This document shows positions 60,503 to 64,000 of a DNA stretch of 64,000 bases, piece after piece. Numbering within the stretch: position 1 is the first letter of the stretch; every line of letters begins with the position of its first letter. The stretch spans positions 579,978-643,977 of the forward strand of contig NZ_MLQR01000001.1 of the NCBI RefSeq assembly GCF_001866005.1, given 5' to 3'. The DNA is from Anaerobacillus alkalilacustris (GTDB taxonomy: Bacteria; Bacillota; Bacilli; Bacillales; Anaerobacillaceae). Below the pieces are notes generated by a model. That model made no database searches. It had not been told where the DNA came from and saw only the letters and a program-made list of their open reading frames with translations. A program made the translations under genes and the position numbers.

Positions 60503-61240
60503 ATGATTAAAGTTACAGTTTGGAATGAAAATCGTCATGAACAAAAAAATCCACTAGTAAGAGAAGTTTATCCAGAAGGAATTCATGGTGCAATCGCTAG
60601 CTTTTTAAAGGAAGATTTCGAGGTCCGAACAGCAACTTTAGACGATGAAGCACATGGACTCACTGACGAAGTATTAAATGAAACCGATGTATTGCTTTGG
60701 TGGGGACATATTGCCCATGATGAAGTAGACGATGCGGTTGTTGAAAAAGTAAAACAACGTGTTCTTGATGGAATGGGTCTGATCGTTCTTCATTCAGGTC
60801 ACTTTTCAAAAATTTTCAAGACGCTAATGGGTACTACATGTGACCTTAAATGGCGTGAAGCTGACGAAAAAGAAAGGTTATGGGTAATAGATCCAAGTCA
60901 TCCGATTGCAGAAGGCATTGGTGAATGTATTGAGCTTGAAAAAGAAGAGATGTACGGGGAACATTTCGATATCCCAACCCCAGTTCAAGTAATTTTCTTG
61001 AGTTGGTTTGAAGGTGGGGAAGTGTTTAGAAGTGGTTGTACGTTTAAACGAGGTAAAGGTAAAATCTTTTATTTCCGTCCTGGTCACGAGACGTATCCAA
61101 CTTATTATCAGAAAGACATTCAGCAGGTTATCAAAAATGGTGTTGAATGGGCGAAACCTACGAAACTACCAAAACCCGTATATGGGAATGCAAAACCATT
61201 AGAAGAAATTAAATGTAAAAACCAAAAAATTAAAAATTAG
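60503..61240 (+). CDS. ThuA domain protein, copy 2
   Basis: 245 residues, clearly related along its whole length to the protein at 19349: [65 protein letters not shown]. First gene of an operon with two Gfo/Idh/MocA oxidoreductases and a sugar isomerase. A role in keto-glycoside metabolism is inferred from ThuAB precedents. AAGGAGAGGA precedes ATG 60503. Confidence 0.88.
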   Translation: MIKVTVWNENRHEQKNPLVREVYPEGIHGAIASFLKEDFEVRTATLDDEAHGLTDEVLNETDVLLWWGHIAHDEVDDAVVEKVKQRVLDGMGLIVLHSGHFSKIFKTLMGTTCDLKWREADEKERLWVIDPSHPIAEGIGECIELEKEEMYGEHFDIPTPVQVIFLSWFEGGEVFRSGCTFKRGKGKIFYFRPGHETYPTYYQKDIQQVIKNGVEWAKPTKLPKPVYGNAKPLEEIKCKNQKIKN

Positions 61241-61252
61241 GAGTGGGTATAG

Positions 61253-62278
61253 ATGAGTACATTAAAAATCGGAGTTATTGGTTGTGGAAGTATCGCAAAA
61301 CATCGTCACCTTATGGAGTATGCACAAAATGATCAAGTAGAAATTGTTGCTGTGTGTGACATTGTAAAAGAACGTGTAACTGAGTTTGCAGAGTTATACG
61401 AGGCAAAAGCTTATACAAATTATGAAGATTTACTAGCAAACGAAGATATTGATGCAGTAAGTGTTTGTACACCAAACTACTTGCACGCACCGATTTCAAT
61501 CGCTGCATTAAATGCTGGAAAACACGTTTTATGTGAAAAGCCAATGGCAACTTCAAAAGAAGACGCAGAAGAAATGATTCAAGCTGCAGAAGCTTCAGGT
61601 AAAAAACTAATGATTGCTCATAATCAACGCTTTGTCCCTGCTCATCAAAAAGCAAGACAATTGATTGAAAAAGGTGAGTTAGGAAAAATTTATAGCTTCC
61701 GTACGGCTTTTGGTCATGGTGGGCCAGAAGGATGGAGTGCAGATGGAGCAGATAGCTGGTTCTTCAAAAAAGAAGAAGCTTTTATTGGAGCTATGGGTGA
61801 CCTTGGGGTTCACAAAACAGATTTATTACGCTTCATCTTAGGTGAGGAATTTGTTGAAGTTGGTGCCTTTGTTGAAACAAGCGCGAAGGAAAATGCTGAT
61901 GTTGATGATACAGCGGTTTGTGTACTGAAATCAGAAAGCGGCATTATCGGTACGTTAGCAGCAAGCTGGTCGTATGTTTCACAAGAGGATAACTCAACAG
62001 TTATTTACGGTGAAAAAGGAATTATGCGCCTACTTGACAACCCAGTAGATTCTCTAATTATTCAATATCAAAATGGCGAAGTTGCCAAGTATGAATTAGG
62101 AAAAATGCAAACGAATGAGGCTGGTGGCCAAACGTCTACAGAAGTTATTGATCGCTTTGTAAATTCGATTATTAATAATGAAGAATCACCAGTATCAGGT
62201 GTAGAAGGATTGAATTCTCTACAAGTCGTACTAGCCGCACTTGAGTCACAAGAAACGAAGAAAATCGTTAAGATCTAG
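61253..62278 (+). CDS. Gfo/Idh/MocA-family oxidoreductase
   Basis: 341 residues: GVIGCGSIAKHRH (NAD(P) loop), CTPNYLHAP, CEKPMATSKEDAE with the conserved Lys, MGDLGVHKTDLLRFILG on the substrate side, and a C-terminal beta sheet ending in a helix. Expected to oxidise a sugar or glycoside hydroxyl to a keto group. GGAGTGGG precedes ATG; 12 bp after the ThuA gene, so it is in the same operon. Confidence 0.9.
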   Translation: MSTLKIGVIGCGSIAKHRHLMEYAQNDQVEIVAVCDIVKERVTEFAELYEAKAYTNYEDLLANEDIDAVSVCTPNYLHAPISIAALNAGKHVLCEKPMATSKEDAEEMIQAAEASGKKLMIAHNQRFVPAHQKARQLIEKGELGKIYSFRTAFGHGGPEGWSADGADSWFFKKEEAFIGAMGDLGVHKTDLLRFILGEEFVEVGAFVETSAKENADVDDTAVCVLKSESGIIGTLAASWSYVSQEDNSTVIYGEKGIMRLLDNPVDSLIIQYQNGEVAKYELGKMQTNEAGGQTSTEVIDRFVNSIINNEESPVSGVEGLNSLQVVLAALESQETKKIVKI

Positions 62279-62291
62279 AAACTAATAGACA

Positions 62292-62318
62292 TCGATAGTG
62301 AGAACTTCTCACTATCGA
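62292..62318 (+). promoter_or_regulatory. Intra-operon hairpin
   Basis: TCGATAGTGAG (62292-62302) pairs perfectly with CTCACTATCGA (62308-62318); no T run. It may tune expression or mRNA stability between the oxidoreductase and isomerase genes. Confidence 0.6.
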
Positions 62319-62366
62319 CTTGATTAATAGAATAATGACGAATGATAAAATAGGAGGTTTATTGCG

Positions 62367-63335
62367 ATGAAATTAGGAGTATTTACAGTATTATTTTCGC
62401 AAAGTAATTTTGAGGAAATGTTAGATATCGTTCAAAAAGCAGGTGTTAATGCGGTAGAAATCGGTACAGGATGTTATCCAGGAAATGCTCATTGTAATCT
62501 TGATGAGCTATTAGAAAGTGAAGAGTTACGTAAAGATTATTTACAAAAAATAGAATCTCGTGGTATCCAAATTAGCGCATTTAGCTGTCATGGTAACCCG
62601 ATTTCACCGGAAAAGTCATTTGCAGAAGAGTCACATGAAACATTACTGAATACAATTAAACTAGCTAACTTAATGAATGTCCCTGTTGTTAATTGTTTCT
62701 CTGGAACAGCTGGTGATCATGAAGAAGCAAAATATCCAAACTGGCCAGTAACACCATGGCCAAATGAATTTGGCGATGTGTTGAAGTGGCAATGGGAAGA
62801 AAAATTGATCCCTTATTGGAAAGAAGTTGGACAGTTCGCCGAAGACCATAATGTGAAGATTGGCCTAGAACTTCATGGTGGGTTTTTAGTGCATACGCCA
62901 TACACGCTTTTAAAATTAAGGGAAGCAACATGTGACGCGATCGGTGCTAACCTTGATCCGAGTCATCTTTGGTGGCAAGGCATTGATCCAGTAGCAGCAA
63001 TTAAAATTCTAGGTAAAGAAAATGCGATTCACCACTTTCACGCAAAAGATACGTACATTGACCAAGAGAATGTCAATATGTACGGATTAACAGATATGCA
63101 ACCTTATGGGGAAGTACAAACAAGAGCATGGACGTTCCGTTCAGTAGGGTGTGGTCATAGTATCCAAGAGTGGTCAGATATGATCAGTGCATTACGCACT
63201 TATGGATATGACTATGTTGTCAGTATTGAACATGAAGATCCACTTATGTCGATTGAAGAAGGCTTCCAACGAGCAGTAACAAATTTAAAATCAGTCATCA
63301 TTGCAGAAAAACCTACGGATGCGTGGTGGGTGTAA
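62367..63335 (+). CDS. Sugar phosphate isomerase/epimerase-like TIM-barrel protein (IolE/XylA fold)
   Basis: 322 residues of the AP-endonuclease 2 fold. The metal-binding positions are visible as Glu in IGLELHGG, Asp/His in NLDPSHLWW, His in HHFHAKDT and Glu/His in SIEHEDP. Members isomerise or epimerise sugars, dehydrate inosose, or, beside Gfo/Idh/MocA enzymes, split keto-glycosides by beta-elimination. The operon context favours a keto-sugar substrate. TAGGAGG before ATG 62367. Confidence 0.9.
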   Translation: MKLGVFTVLFSQSNFEEMLDIVQKAGVNAVEIGTGCYPGNAHCNLDELLESEELRKDYLQKIESRGIQISAFSCHGNPISPEKSFAEESHETLLNTIKLANLMNVPVVNCFSGTAGDHEEAKYPNWPVTPWPNEFGDVLKWQWEEKLIPYWKEVGQFAEDHNVKIGLELHGGFLVHTPYTLLKLREATCDAIGANLDPSHLWWQGIDPVAAIKILGKENAIHHFHAKDTYIDQENVNMYGLTDMQPYGEVQTRAWTFRSVGCGHSIQEWSDMISALRTYGYDYVVSIEHEDPLMSIEEGFQRAVTNLKSVIIAEKPTDAWWV

Positions 63336-63360
63336 AACTTACGTAAGGGGAGTGGATAAA

Positions 63361-64000
63361 ATGGGAATGAAACTTGGTATTATCGGTTATGGCGGCATGG
63401 GCTATTGGCATGGTGAATATGCACCACGTGCTGGAGTTGAAGTAGTTGCCGCTTATGATGTTGATCCAAAACGCTTAGAAATGGCGAAAGACAATGGTAT
63501 TGAAGCTTATGATAATTTAGATGAGTTTTTAAAACATGATGGAATGAATTTTGTCGTCATTGCCACACCAAATGACGTTCATAAAGAATTAACGATCAAA
63601 TCAATGCACGCAGGTATGCATGTCATGGTAGAAAAACCCGCAACGATGTCAGTGGCTGACTGGGATGATATGGTGGCTGAAAGTGAGAAAACGGGTCAGA
63701 TTTTAACGGTTCACCAAAACCGTCGTTGGGATAAAGATTACAATGTGATGCGTAAAGTTGTCGAAGAAGGAAAAATCGGTGAAGTTTTGTCCATCGAAAG
63801 TCGTGTATTTGGAACAGGTGGAGCGTTCTTCGGTTGGCGCAGTTTTCCTGAATATGGTGGCGGCATGATTTTGGATTGGGGCGTCCACCTCTTTGACCAA
63901 TTATTAGGTATGTACCCTGATATTAAAGTAACAAATGTTTATGCGAAACTAATGACTGTACTTGATCAAAAAGTAGACGATTATTTTAAAGTAACACTTA
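63361..64000 (+). CDS. Gfo/Idh/MocA-family oxidoreductase (partial, runs off the window)
   Basis: At least 213 residues: MGMKLGIIGYGGMGYWHGEY (dinucleotide loop), ATPNDVH, MVEKPATMSVADW with the conserved Lys, VHQNRRWDKDYNVMRK, and YGGGMILDWGVHLFDQLLG with the substrate-side Asp and His. AAGGGGAGTGG lies before ATG 63361, 25 bp after the isomerase stop. Fourth gene of the ThuA operon; the C-terminus is beyond the window. Confidence 0.88.
   Translation, partial: MGMKLGIIGYGGMGYWHGEYAPRAGVEVVAAYDVDPKRLEMAKDNGIEAYDNLDEFLKHDGMNFVVIATPNDVHKELTIKSMHAGMHVMVEKPATMSVADWDDMVAESEKTGQILTVHQNRRWDKDYNVMRKVVEEGKIGEVLSIESRVFGTGGAFFGWRSFPEYGGGMILDWGVHLFDQLLGMYPDIKVTNVYAKLMTVLDQKVDDYFKVTL

Overview
The window looks like chromosomal DNA of a low-GC Gram-positive bacterium of the Bacillaceae. 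The signs are strong AGGAGG-type ribosome binding sites, GTG and TTG starts, lipoprotein signal peptides, a 44-residue YjcZ-type sporulation protein, an HPr protein with Ser46, CcpA-type cre-like sites and short Bacillus-type interspersed repeats. I cannot name the genus. I found no rRNA, tRNA, CRISPR array, transposase or phage gene.

Almost everything concerns carbohydrate capture. Positions 2-4013 hold the end of a galactoside ABC importer and a GH2 beta-galactosidase. Positions 4424-8000 hold a HAD phosphatase, an exported protein of unknown role, a graveyard of HtrA and GH1 fragments, and a YjcZ-like gene. Positions 8436-16635 hold four of five paralogous membrane-anchored ribose-type binding proteins, two Gfo/Idh/MocA oxidoreductases and an HPr. 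Positions 16878-21100 hold a dead MATE transporter, an oxidoreductase/ThuA pair and a divergent AraC regulator. Positions 21388-25119 hold a histidine kinase, a response regulator reduced to its receiver, and a solute-binding lipoprotein. Positions 25597-38365 form a large transport locus with two binding proteins, four permeases, an NHL/TPR/YIP1 membrane protein and a DUF5696-type glycosidase-like protein. Positions 38450-56993 form an alpha-glucan island: pullulanase, fifth binding-protein paralog, maltodextrin-type importer, amylase lipoprotein, an intact kinase/regulator/lipoprotein set, neopullulanase, a Crh-like pseudogene and an oligo-1,6-glucosidase. A chemoreceptor follows. Positions 59171-64000 hold a second AraC regulator divergent from a ThuA / oxidoreductase / sugar isomerase / oxidoreductase operon.

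The most useful result is regulatory. Six promoters (both kinase operons, two ABC binding-protein genes, the fifth binding-protein paralog and neopullulanase) share one layout: an AAGACACT-like box starting exactly 27 bp before a poor -35, then exactly 17 bp, then GATAAT. This is what a YesN-type activator regulon would look like, and cre-like sites overlap or adjoin several of these promoters. A second promoter class starts with GCAAAATAGTATA exactly 56 bp before TATGAT. It links the oxidoreductase operon, the HPr gene and the ThuA operon, and probably belongs to an AraC-family activator.

My reading is that the window encodes a sugar-sensing and uptake network for alpha-glucans and other glycosides. 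It has expanded by duplication: the five binding proteins show gene-conversion mosaics, and their genes share a terminator type. It is also decaying: several genes are truncated or frameshifted, and two truncations lie at short hairpin repeats. No ABC ATPase is present, so the importers must use a shared MsmX-type ATPase encoded elsewhere. Single-base frameshifts could be sequencing errors.
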